Part shown: piece after piece, positions 9,301 through 20,510 of the stretch | How positions within the stretch are numbered: position 1 is the first letter of the stretch | Layout: each line of letters opens with the position of its first letter | Assembly (NCBI GenBank): GCA_014058105.1 | Contig: JACGCM010002659.1 | Coordinates: 620,001 to 684,000 of the forward strand | From: Kingdonia uniflora | Taxonomy: Eukaryota; Streptophyta; Magnoliopsida; Ranunculales; Circaeasteraceae | Length of the DNA: 64,000 nucleotides | Direction of reading: 5' to 3' | The notes under the pieces: generated by a model | Database searches by the model: none | The model's input: only the letters and a program-made list of their open reading frames with translations | What the model was told of the DNA's origin: nothing | Translations under genes and position numbers: made by a program

Positions 9301-12300
9301 ATGAAACTCCTGATGCCCAACTGTAGGAGGATTATACTAAATGATGATAGCAAAATGCTTAAATTGTTAAAAGCGTTGAATAGAGCTCTTGAATCACATT
9401 ATGATATGTTGTGGATTACTCATTGTTGACTAGATAAGTGGTGATAGAAGTTGGGATTTTAAAAATCCCCGAAATCGTGGGAGTAAGATGCTCTCAACCG
9501 GTGTAAATTGCACAAATGCAACAATAATCCGAAACCTAGATCGTCCCCTAACATGCAAGGTCCTAAAGTTAGACCACTTCTAGGAGAATTCGGATAATTT
9601 TGAGAGAATTCTTATTGAATAAGTTACACAACTTGAAAACTAGGGTTCTCATTAATTTAATTTTTCGAAAAAATAATCAGCAAAAAAATCAAATCCATCT
9701 CTGTGGCTTTTATAGTGAAGGTGATGCAAATAATCTCGCGGAAGCCAAAAGATTGAAGATGCAACATGATAAACTCAAACTAAGGGAAGCAAAAATAGGC
9801 GAATTAAACTTGTTATCCCCCTAAAACTAGTTTATTTTAATTTTTAATTATTAAACTTGTTGTTATCCCCCTCAAACTAGTTTATTTTTAGTTTTTAATT
9901 CAATCAAAGTAGTTCGTTTTTGTTGTTAATCGCTTCTGCGTTAGTAGTTTTTTATCAGTATACGGCTCATTTTAATCTGATATCATTAGGGTTAAGGGGC
10001 CTACATTTCTTCTTAGATTTTGGGAGAAGTGACTGCCTGCCACCAGTTACCCATATTTGAACTATCTAGTGTATACGGCTCATTTTAATCTGATATCATT
10101 AGGGTTAAGGGGTCTACATTTCTTCTTAGATTTTGGGAGAAGTGACCGCCTGCCACCAGTTACCCATATTTGAACTATCTAGCTTAGCATGGAGAGATAA
10201 GACAAAATGAAAGCAAAAAGACAAGAGAGCAAGCTTTTTCACTGATAAATGAGAGTAGTAGCAATGAAACTTCCAGTGCCCAATTGTAGGAGGATTATAG
10301 TAATTGATGATATCAAGATGCCTAAATTGTTTAAAGTGTCAAATAGGGCTCTTGAATCACATTATGATATATTGTGGATAACTCATTGTCGACTGGATAA
10401 GTGGTGATAGAAGTTCGAATTTTAAAAATTCCAGAAACCGTGGGAGCAAGTTGCTCTCAACCAGGGTAAATTGCACAAAGGCAACAATAATCGGAAACCC
10501 GGATCTTCCCATAACATGCAAGGTCCTTAAGTTAGACCACTTCTAGGAAAATCCGGACACTTTTAAGTTAACCCTTCTTGAATAAGTTACAGAATTTGAA
10601 AACTAGGGTTCTCATTAATTTAATTTCTCAAAGCATAATCAACAAAAAAGTCAAATCCATCTCTGTGGCTTTTATGGTGAAGGACCCTCCTAATTCTACC
10701 ATAACTAGGAATATTTCTTGTTCCTAGAATCTCTAAAACTAAATCCTATCCAACTGGGAAAAATCAATTAACTACTAAAACAATAGACATCTCCGCAGCG
10801 TTGTGATTAGATGTGGAATCTCATACGTCACTTTTCTAGATGGCATCGTTGAACAACCATGCTTTACCTGTACATTTTGATTCAAAATAAGTTTAGCCTT
10901 TTCAGCGTTATATGATCTAGTTGTTGCTTTAAAGGTTAATTCTATTATGCTCAGTGAATGAGATATAAATTAGACGTTAACAATCTTCTATTTTTGTAGG
11001 CCTATGTTCAACAGCTGGAAAGTAGCCGAGTGAAACTGAATCAGCTAGAGCAAGAGCTTCAAAAAGCACGTCAGCAGGTATGGGAAAAGAGTTACGTATT
11101 GCTTTGTTGCTTGTATCACCACTGAGAAAATAACCAGCATGTATACTTTGATTTTGATCCAATGCAAAATTAGATCCTCTTCCCCCTTGATATCTCGAGT
11201 TTTGACCCCTCTGTATAGTCAGAGTTATACTTACCCTCCACAAATTCCAATAAGTAACAGAATCAGGACAAGTTGAAAGTTAAAACTGTGAGATTAACTC
11301 TAATTTAGATATTGTAATGGGAGTTGCTTAGTAAAATTAGTTAAACTAACATATTTGTCTTTCTGGCAGGGTATTTTTGTTGGAAATGGATATTCAGGAG
11401 ATCAAATTCATTCAACTGGTGGAAATGGTATGCCTCTTGTTAAGTATACTTTTATAGTCTCTATTCCCACTATCTTCTTCACAAGATACATCACCTTACT
11501 AGGGACTATTCTAACTTATTACTAGCAACGAACTCCGATAGGATCTTCTAAGCACTAGGGCAAATAATGAATAAGTGATCCATAATCTCGTATGGTTATG
11601 AAAACATATGAGATTCTCTAATGATGTGTATGACCATTTTGTGGAATAAAGAAGAAGAGAATATGAGGATTACTGGAACTTGTGAAGGTCAACCTCAACT
11701 TATTTTAATAGATCTCAAGAACTTTTAATCACAATAAGGCTGCATAAAAAATATATGAAAGACTTAGTAGTAAGCTAGGTAACAACGACACGGATACGGG
11801 TGTCGGTGTCGGACATGGCGACCCAAAAATATGTAAAAACGGGGACACGGCTGTAAAAATTTTATTTCTTATTTTCTACTATGCTTATGTTGGTTACTTA
11901 ACCTATCTAACACACTTATGGGTTAATTTACGACATATTTTTACGACTAATAACAAACAAGTCCCAACACTTATGGGTTATATTAACTTATGGGTTAATT
12001 TACGACTAATAACAAACAAAAAACAATGATACTAGTTAGTATGGTTGAATAACATGTATAAGAATTGAAAACTTCTAAAAGCTATGCCAAAAAGGTTATG
12101 ATCTAAGCAAGAAGTGTCTGTTGGAGTGTCGACACGAGTGTCCGAGTGTCCGACACATTTGGACACGGATTTTTTTTGGAATATGGAGTGTCCATGTTAC
12201 ATAGGTAGTAAGCAATATATAAGATACGATACTCTATGATTTCTCCTTACACGATCTTAGATCCCCAGCTTGTCACATAAAACTTAGGTGCAAGGTTTTA

Positions 12301-14302
12301 TAGTTGTTGGATGGATGGTTCCCCTTCCAAGTTGATAGACGCAAGAATTAGTGCGTGTGAGTTTGTCTCAGCAATTTTTTTCTAGAACTGTTGAGTAGTG
12401 TTTGGAAAGAAATAATCTCTGCAGTTCTGTACCCCATTATCGAGCTAGTTCATCTTCTCTTGCTAGCGTTGGTAATGTTTCCTGCTAAAGCTTAAATATA
12501 TCGTAACATGGCAGACGAGAGGGGTAAAATAAATAATTTCCTCTAATACAAGATTGGGCATTAACAAAACTTAAAGAGGGGAGTTCATATTTCTCTTTCA
12601 GCAATTGAGGCTTAAGAAGCAGTGCTTGGTTATTGCGAGGCCTTTTAACCTTTTGTTAGAGCGAGACACGGAAATGAGAGGTCTGCAGTTGTTAATAGTG
12701 AGGTCTTTCTTCAAACTAAGACCCTAGGCAGCTGTCTAAGTTTGGGATGGGTAGAGTGAGCTTTTTGCCAAAAGTAATTGAATTAGGTGCTGCAAGAAGG
12801 TTGTGGAGAATAATTGTGTCACGATATCACCATAATATGATATTTACTACCTTGAAGGAATGAATAAGCCTACAACTGATGGCTCCATGTCCACTATATA
12901 ATTTACTAAGAGATGGCTCCAAGACATTAGAATTTCAGTCCTAAGCTTTTCGTGAAGTAGACTTTGAGTCCGTAAAATAAATGTCTTTTATCCAACTACG
13001 CAAAATAATCTTACCAAAATCTACAATGTCTGATCTTAGCTGTCAATTGGTCTGCATATGTACAGTGTACTTTAAGTTTTCTATGTAGTCTGCTTGTTGC
13101 ACTTTTAGAGAGCAATTTATAAAATATTAGGAGTACCTAAGTCCTTTAATGTTATATGATTAATCTTTCAGGGGCTTTAGCATTTGATGCAGAATATGCA
13201 AGGTGGCTTGAGGATCATCAACGACAGATCAATGAGCTGCATTCAGCTGTTAATTCCCATTTGGGGGATAATGAGCTGCGGCTCCTTGTTGATGGTGTGA
13301 TGACACATTATGAAGAAATATTCAGGCTAAAAAGTATTGGTGGGAAGTCTGATATATTCCACATGCTTTCAGGCATGTGGTTAACACCTGCTGAGAGATG
13401 TTTCATGTGGTTAGGGGGTTTCCGTTCATCTGAACTTCTGAAGGTGATGATTAACTATTCTCTTGCTACTATTGCATACTATTCTCTCGCTACTATTGCA
13501 TTAGCTGATGGAAGTTATTCAAATTAAGGACCAATATAATGAAATCCACCAATATTGTACTACGTATTGAGCATAATATTGGTGATATCTATGATGCTTC
13601 AACAAGTTGATACATCCATCTTTTGCTACTTAATTGTTTTGTTTATATAACAAGTATATTAGAACTGTAATAAACTATATTATCCGAGATATCAAATACT
13701 ATCTATCACTCGCATTTTGAACTACTATGACTAAAATTTTGCTACCTTGAATTTTCAGATACTTGGGAATCATCTTGAACCATTAACAGATCAGCAATTA
13801 TTGGGAATATGTAATCTACAACAGTCTTCTCAACAAGCTGAAGATGCCCTCTCCCAGGGGATGGAAGCTTTGCAACAATCACTTGCAGAAACCCTCGCAT
13901 CTGGATCTTGTGGATCCTCGGGGTCTGGGAATATTGCCGATTACATGGGTCAGATGGCACTCGCAATGGGCAAGTTGGGTACACTTGAAAATTTCCTTCA
14001 CCAGGTAAAGGATATAATCCTGCCTCTTCCTTTGCATAATTTCATTAGGGTGCAGATAGTAGGGTAACTTTGTAGTAATATTGCTTTGCACTTTGACGTG
14101 TTTCATGCACTATAGAGTTTTTCTAATAGTATTATCTTGTGCATGTTTAATATAGGGCGATCTTCTACGGCAGCAAACTTTGCAACAGATGCATCGTATA
14201 TTGACCACCCGTCAAGCAGCTCGTGCATTGCTTGTTATCAGTGATTACTTCTCAAGGCTTCGGGCACTTAGTTCACTATGGTTGGCACGTCCCAAGGACT
14301 GA
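6299..14302 (+). CDS. PAN: PERIANTHIA-type TGA bZIP transcription factor, 10 exons
   Basis: Coding exons: 6299-6318, 6429-6544, 6672-6811, 8484-8546, 8636-8695, 11000-11077, 11370-11427, 13172-13443, 13759-14004, 14156-14302. They join in frame into 399 residues, all at GT-AG introns. Residues 114-133 are the bZIP basic region (N121-x7-R129). A leucine zipper follows with L139, L146 and L153. Residues about 180-390 form the DOG1/TGA domain, and the protein ends SLWLARPKD. The N-terminus (MQSF start, GFHHDDDAVSLSPN, QHTESSTDIDVDD) matches Arabidopsis PERIANTHIA rather than TGA2/5/6. PAN binds TGACG sites in the nucleus, sets floral organ number and feeds AGAMOUS activation, with ROXY glutaredoxins as partners (family knowledge). 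Cys287 lies at the position of the redox-important cysteine of PAN. Arabidopsis PAN is about 50 residues longer, the difference lying in the N-terminus. Confidence 0.93.
6812..8483 (+). other. PAN intron 3 (1.67 kb) with LINE-tail and minisatellite
   Basis: Contains a T-run and AAATAAAAAACCGCC sequence near 7385-7450 that resembles the 3' tail of a LINE lying on the minus strand, plus an 81-bp tandem duplication (7661-7822). The rest shows no gene. Confidence 0.45.
7661..7822. repeat. Tandem duplication, unit 81 bp, two copies
   Basis: TGAAGGTTCTTCAGATCCTC at 7661 recurs at 7742 as TGAAGGTTCTCCAGATCCTC, and both continue through AAAGGTCCATATTATGGAAT and ATTCCCACCT. The copies differ at only a few bases, so the duplication is fairly recent. 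It lies in PAN intron 3. Confidence 0.85.
9110..10682. repeat. Large direct duplication inside PAN intron 5
   Basis: A segment of about 610 bp, starting GTATACGNCNCATTTTAATC, occurs at 9110-9720 and again at 10071-10682. Its first 110 bp occurs a third time at 9959-10067. Shared landmarks include TTGGGAGAAGTGACNGCCTG, GGAGAGATAAGACAAAATGA and CATCTCTGTGGCTTTTAT. The copies differ by scattered substitutions. Nothing coding is recognisable; it may be unclassified mobile DNA. Confidence 0.85.
11775..12204. mobile_element. hAT-like non-autonomous element (MITE)
   Basis: 430 bp in PAN intron 7, flanked by a perfect 8-bp duplication GTAGTAAG (11767-11774 and 12205-12212). Imperfect terminal inverted repeats read CTAGGTAACAACGACAC (left) and CTATGTAACATGGACAC (right end, reverse complement). 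The interior is rich in GTGTCCGACAC-type phrases near both ends, a familiar composition in plant repeats. An 8-bp target duplication suggests the hAT superfamily. There is no transposase. Confidence 0.7.
12213..13171 (+). other. PAN intron 7, remainder
   Basis: About 960 bp of AT-rich intron between the MITE and exon 8. I see no gene, repeat array or recognisable mobile element in it. Confidence 0.5.
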
Positions 14303-15214
14303 GTGTTAATAATCTTGTAATTTGTAATCTGTCATTTAATTTGCTCACATAGAAACTGTTGCTCAGTGTAGTATAATTTGGTTCATCTTGTCAACTACAT
14401 CAACTTCTTGTATTTGCATCTTCGGCCAATAGAAATCTCAACCTGCATCAACCTGTGTATCCACCAGTAATGATCTCTTGATTTCATATGCAACTGGCTG
14501 TATTTTTGACGAGAAATTTATTTAACCTACACCGACGTTTCGTACTAGGGAGATGGAAATCAAGTCTTTTCACACGGTATCTATTTGAGATCCATTAGAT
14601 GATAAAATACTCCATAAATGGGCATTTAGTCACAACTCTTGAACAAGGTTGAAGAGTTCAAAGTATTATAGTTTACAATCACCAAATATAGTTTCGATCT
14701 TCCTTGTACTGAGGATGCAAGAGTAAAAGATTTGTTTCCCACCATTGCTTTCTAGTTTCTTTAAATAATTTAGAGCCCAATTGATTTTTAATACAGCAAC
14801 AGGCCTTCGCGAGTAACGATTTCTTATCATCTCAAAACAATTAGGACACCAAGTGCAGTGGAAATACAGAAACTACCATCTCTTAAGCAGCAGATAATTC
14901 CAGAGCGAGGAGGGTAGTCCTGAAATTCAGAAGAAACTGCCATCCTTTAGAAACAAATACCTCCAGAGCAAAAAGGGTAGTCCTGAAATTCAAAAGAAAT
15001 TACCATCCCTATCATGGTGAGACTCGTATTCGTTAAAAGATGGAGTTGAAAATATACCACATTGCAAATCGGAATTAAGCCGCCTTTTGAAATTCAACTG
15101 ATGCAATTTATTAATACATTAGCAAGTAATAACTTCATTTTTTTTCGTTTGAGAATGTAACTATATATGTACACAACTCTATAAAGCACAAAAGATAAAC
15201 CTATCAAAAGAGAC
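14303..15214. other. Intergenic: PAN 3' region to kinase relic
   Basis: PAN 3'UTR followed by AT-rich spacer. Near 14885-15010 a unit of about 67 bp (marker GGGTAGTCCTGAAATTCA) is tandemly repeated with decay. No other feature is seen. Confidence 0.5.
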
Positions 15215-18200
15215 ATGGAGTACTAGGCTTCAAAGATATTTTTGTCCTGCATTATTATCAATTTGCTTCTCGTGTTAGGTTTTAGTTGTTCTAGTATTCA
15301 AGAACAAAAAGAAGCTGAGAGCCTCTTGATATGGAAGGCTACGCTTTTCGGGAAACCCCACTCCCTCCTATCATCATAGACTCAAAATTCCTCTTCTCAT
15401 TGCGAATGTTTTGGGATTTTGTGCAACATGGATAGAAGCATCATGGAAATAAACTTGGGGAGTTTGGGTTTGGAAGGTACACTACACAATTTCAACTTTT
15501 CGATATTTCAAAACCTCCTAATTCTTGACCTGACTAACAACACACTCTTTGGGACCATTCCTTCACATCTGGTACTCTTTCAAAACTCACTAGTTTAGTT
15601 CTGAAGATAATGGTTCAATCCAAACTACTTTTGGGAATCTCACTAAACTAAATGTGCTTGACCTCGATGACAATCACCTTTCTGATTTCATTCTTTTAAA
15701 GTTAGGAAATTTAACTAACATCGTCGATCTATACTTATCCAAAAATCGTCTCACAGTTTCCATCCCCACCACTTTATGTTCTTTCACCAATTTGGAAATT
15801 CTGTCATTGTGGAGTAATCAGCTTCCAGGTTCAATTCCATTAGAAATAGGCAACATGAATTCTAGCGCTCACAGCTAATAATCTCACCGGGTCAATTCCA
15901 GCTTCTTTAGGCAAGTTGAACAACCTGATCAGTCTTCTCCTAGGTAGCAACCACCTTTCTAGTTCCATTCCACAAGAAATAGGAAACATGAATCTCTGAT
16001 TTTTCTACACTTGTTTAACAATAATCTCACCGGTCAAATTCTCATTTCTTTCGGTAACTTAACAAAGTTAACCGAGTTGTATCTCTTTAATAATCAACTC
16101 TCTGGTTTTATATGCCAAGAATTGGGCAATCTGAAATCATTGACGGGATTAGCATTGTACGAAAACAACATAAATGGTTTGATCCCTGCTTCACTGGGTA
16201 ACTTGAGTAATCTAACTTTACTATACCTCTATAGTAATCATCTATCTGGATTTTTTCCACAGGAGTTAGGGAGCTTGGTTAAGCCTACTAGTTTAGCTTT
16301 GCAGGAAAACCATCTCACTGGCTCAATTCCGTCTTCATTAGGTGATTTGAGCAACCTAGTCGAAATGCGTTTACGCATAAATCAACTTTCTAATTTCATT
16401 CCTCAAGAAATAATGAAACTCATTAAGATCAAAGACCTAGTCTTGAGTTCCAACAACTTTTCTAGTTCTTACCCCAAGAAACATGTTTAGGTGGGTCACT
16501 GAAACGCTTCACCGCAAATAACAATCAACTTAGAAGTCCCATCCCAGAAGGGTTGAAAAACTGCACAACCTAAACTCGACTTCGACTCGATAGAAATGAA
16601 CTTTCTGGTGATATATATCAGATGCGTTCGGTGTATACCCAGAGTTGGTTTTAATTGATTTGAGTTATAACAATTTGTATGGTTAACTTTCGCACAGTTG
16701 GGGAGAATGCCGAAATCTAACCAGTCCATAAATATCCAACAGCAAGATCAGAGGTTCCATACCACCTGATTTTGGAGAAATGATCCAACTACAAAGACTA
16801 GACCTTTCGTCTAACTCTTTTGTGGATGAGATTCCAACTGGAAAGTTGAGCTCCTTGCTAGACCTTAACTTGAGTGATAACATCCTTTCGGGTAAAATGC
16901 CTCTACAAGTCAGAAGGTTGTCGAGCTTGCTTTCTTTAGACGTATCTAACAACTTGCTTAGCGGAACCATACCCAAAGTAGGAGACTGCTCTAACCTGAT
17001 TTACGTCAACGTAAGCAGAAACATGTTCACTGAAAGCATTTCCTTACAAATTGGAAATCTAATGAACTTACAACTTGTACTCGATCTCAGTTATAATAAT
17101 CTCTCCGGCGGGGTACCACCACAATTAGAAAAATCGCAAAAGTTGGAAAAAATGAACCTATCTCACAATATGCTTTTAGGGGCAATTCCATTGTCACTTA
17201 ATGCAATGCGCAGTTTAACATCGATTGATGTATCCTACAATCAGTTAGAAGGTCCACTACCCGATAGTAATGTCTTCAAAGAGTCTTCAGTAGAACATTT
17301 TCAAAATAACAAAGGATTATGCGATCGTATCAGAGGATTGCAGCCCTGCCATAATTCTTCACTCTGAAAAAAATCAAACAGGAAAAAAGACCACAAAATT
17401 CTGATTATTGTCGTCATATCTTCTGTTTAGGGAGTTTACTTTCTCTTACTTGCAACGGTAATACCTATTATTTTTCTTTGGAGAGATAGTAATGTTCACG
17501 GCGAGAAAGAAGAAAAAAGTAATTAGGATTTATTTTACCTATGGGATTTCGATGGGAGAGTAGCATATGAAGACATCATTGCAGCGACGGAAGATTTTGA
17601 CGCGAAATACTGTGTTGGAACTGGAAGATATGGCAATGTCTACAAAGCTGAGCTATCGACAGGGCAAGTAGTGGCAGTGAAGAGATTTCACTTTTCACAA
17701 GATGATATTATTGATCCGAAATTGTTTATAAGTGAGATATGTGCATTAGCAGAAATTCGACATCGGAATGTTGTGAAACTCTATGGGTTTTGCTCACATG
17801 TGCGACACTTCTTTTTGATTTACGAGTATATGGAGCAAGGGAGCTTAGGAAAGATCCTGAAAATTGTTGAAGAAGCTACAGAGTTGGACTGGACTAAGAG
17901 AGTTAACATTTTCAAATGCATAGCTAATGCGCTAGCTTATATGCACCATAGTTGCTTGCAACCGATAGTTCACCGAGACATATCGAGCAACAACATTTTG
18001 TTGGATTCTGAATATGAAGCTCACGTCTCAGACTTTGGTACAGCAAGACTCTTAATGCTTGATTCTTCTAACCGGACAGAACTTGCAAGCACATATGGTT
18101 ATGTAGCTCCAGGTAAATTTAATGGTCTATATATTGATGATTATTACTTTTATTTTTACCTTTTTGATTTCTTTTAAGAAATTCCTTCAGTTTTTTTTTT

Positions 18201-18690
18201 TTTTTTTTAAGTTTTAATATATATTTCTTTTGCGAACAACGGCGATCCCAGGTCATAATTTTCCACTTTTTGTCAGAATAATCCCATGCAACTATTTTTG
18301 TTTCTGGCAGAGCTCGCATACACTATGGAAGTGACTGAGAAATGTGATGTGTATAGCTTTGGAGTGGTAACCCTTGAAGTGATAACAGGAAAGCATCCAG
18401 GCAATCTCATATCCGATTTAACAACAACATCGTCATCGTTGCCCCCAGTTGGCTACAATATCTTGTTCAATGATATACTCGACCCATGCCTCTCTGATCC
18501 CCCTATGCATATCAAAGAGGAATTGGTCTCAATTGTGAAGCTCGCATTACAATGCATAAGTACAAGTCCACAATCTCGTCCAAGATGCACCTTGTGTCTC
18601 AACAACTACATGGTGGCCATCAACAGAGGCTTTGGAAACCACTGCAATGGGGGAGACGGGGGAGTTGTTGAATCTAGTTGATAATGGTTT
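15215..18690 (+). pseudogene. LRR receptor-like kinase relic (MIK2-like)
   Basis: Order of parts: degenerate signal peptide and LRR cap (QEAESLLIWKATLFGKP-like), about twenty plant LRRs (15480-17300), transmembrane segment (about 17395-17480), then a Ser/Thr kinase (about 17550-18680) with one intron, 18113-18310. The glycine loop GTGRYGNVY, VAVK lysine, HRD and DFG motifs are all readable. The closest family is the LRR-RLK group containing MIK2, which perceives extracellular peptides. It is broken in many places: TAG just after the start (15224-15226), TAG where Trp is expected (15377-15379), frameshifts in the LRRs near 15870 and 16000, a stop near 17366, TAG before the kinase (17524-17526) and a shift in the last helix near 18590. 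It converges on SWEETIE. Confidence 0.88.
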
Positions 18691-19634
18691 TACTCATTGA
18701 TATTTATTAAGCGGAAAAAGTAGGAAATGTTTGTATTTTATCTGAAGTATTATTCTTTTCTTTTTTTGATTCAGTTACTTATTTTCTATTACAGTATGTA
18801 CAAAAAACAAGACTGTTGTGTCCGAGAAAAGAAAAGGATTGGTGTTTGGGAAAAAAAAATGATCAATTAGGTTTTCTACTTGTTTGAGTATGTTTGGATA
18901 ATATCTATGATGCATATAGGGACAAAAAGATTTTAGGGTTTAACTCACTTGGATGTGCATATTTAGTACGTAAGATAAAGCAAAATATCTTCAACAAATA
19001 GACCACAATCCGAAACAATAAAGTGACATACCATTACACGTGTCGCACGCTGGGGCCCTGTTGGACGCACACCAAATGCCGGGCAGTGATTGAATACTCC
19101 TGGGTTGACCCATCCTTCATTTAGCAGCAGCTTCACAAAGAATAAATAGAACAAAAGATTACGGGCCATAAAAATAATTGGGAAAAAGTAAAGAAGGTTT
19201 ATTGGCAAATAGCAGATGCCTTACAATTATCCTCCCAGGTATAGCACATATTGATCTAGAGGCTGCACAGAAATCATTAGAGTAGACAAAATTTTGAATG
19301 GCATATCAACTGATTGCAAACCCTAAATCTGGGTACATCATATCTTGGGGTCAAACCATTCTGCCTTTCTATTACTTTGGCTTATAATTTAATTACAGAC
19401 ATCTGCCAAAAGAAGAAACAAACCAACTACTCTATAAAAAATATGGGATATCGCTAGGAGCCTTGTAAAAAGGACACTGTTTGCTGGAAACACGGAATTC
19501 AATCAACACCATCCAATTGTTTCGTTTTTTCTCCTCCAAAACCTACTAGTTTTCTTGTGTTGCTTTGGGATTCATGCAGTTTTGACAAAACTATGAATCA
19601 ATGTTTCTTCTCATGCAGAATCATCATTGACTAC
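18691..19634. other. Convergent intergenic region and SWEETIE 3'UTR
   Basis: Lies between the kinase relic (+) and the SWEETIE stop codon (-). On the minus strand an AATAAA hexamer sits at 19203-19198, about 430 bases past the stop, and may be the polyadenylation signal. No open frame with a domain is present. Confidence 0.45.
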
Positions 19635-20510
19635 TCAGTCAGTGATCACTTTTCCACTTTGGTCTTCCCCTGGTTCTGAATTGATGACGATACCGTTGTC
19701 GAATTCCTTTTCTGTCATGGCCACGAGATTCTCTTTATTGTCTCTACAACCATCACCCATATGCTCCTCCAGTATATGATGTGCCTCATCTGAAATATCT
19801 CGAGGATCCGTGCTAAGTTGAGAATCATTCCTACCACTTTCAAGTTGAATTTGATCATCCTCAAGTGATGAAGGATGTGGGCACACATCATTATTATTGC
19901 ACTCGCTTCTTTCATTTCTCTCATCCTTGTTTAATCTTTCTGTGTCCTCGTAAGATCGAACATTAGAAGACACTTCGGAATATTTGTCTTGGCTTGATTG
20001 ATCCTCCTCAAGTTGATTCAGATGCTCGTCAGGTTGCAGTGGAAGATCACCATGGCTTTGAAACAATGTATTCTCGCACCCACCACTCAGATCTTCTTGG
20101 GCATCATTTATATCGTCCACATCATTGAGAGGTTGTGAAGCATTTATGTCTTCGATATCATTACGAGGTTGAGATGTAAAGAGATGTTGAAAATTGTTGT
20201 CATTAGTGCTCAATATGGAAGGGCTATCAACTGAAGCAGGTTCTGTTGTGATACCATCGACTTGTGAATTGCTAGCAGATGCCTCGGCATCCGCTGGGAA
20301 AGATTGGAATGCATCCCAGTCTTCATCTTCTTCATTGTCGTCGTCCTCTTCCTCTTCAAAAGTGTCCTTAGAAAAGGTTGAACCGTGCACTTGTAAATCA
20401 TCGCTTCGATTATTCTCCACTTGAAATGGCAACTTAATTAAAAGAGGTGAAGAAGAGGGTTTCATCTGTGTGGAGTCCTTATCCAGGGAGACAGAAGCAC
20501 GTATAATATC
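19635..20510 (-). CDS. SWEETIE: SWEETIE last exon, acidic disordered tail
   Basis: An 876-base exon encoding 291 residues and the stop. It begins [11 protein letters not shown] and soon reaches a very acidic run (about 20290-20360) ending DWDAFQSFP. The remainder is Ser/Asp/Asn/Glu-rich with repeated SQP(R/L)ND motifs. The [11 protein letters not shown] signature is found at the same place in plant SWEETIE proteins (recalled) and resembles acidic-aromatic adaptor-appendage ligands (inference). Confidence 0.93.
   Translation of the reverse strand, partial: DIIRASVSLDKDSTQMKPSSSPLLIKLPFQVENNRSDDLQVHGSTFSKDTFEEEEDDDNEEDEDWDAFQSFPADAEASASNSQVDGITTEPASVDSPSILSTNDNNFQHLFTSQPRNDIEDINASQPLNDVDDINDAQEDLSGGCENTLFQSHGDLPLQPDEHLNQLEEDQSSQDKYSEVSSNVRSYEDTERLNKDERNERSECNNNDVCPHPSSLEDDQIQLESGRNDSQLSTDPRDISDEAHHILEEHMGDGCRDNKENLVAMTEKEFDNGIVINSEPGEDQSGKVITD

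Noticed and set aside
9600..9824. Short coiled-coil-like frame in PAN intron 5
   Set aside because: Lies in a duplicated non-coding segment whose second copy does not keep the frame.
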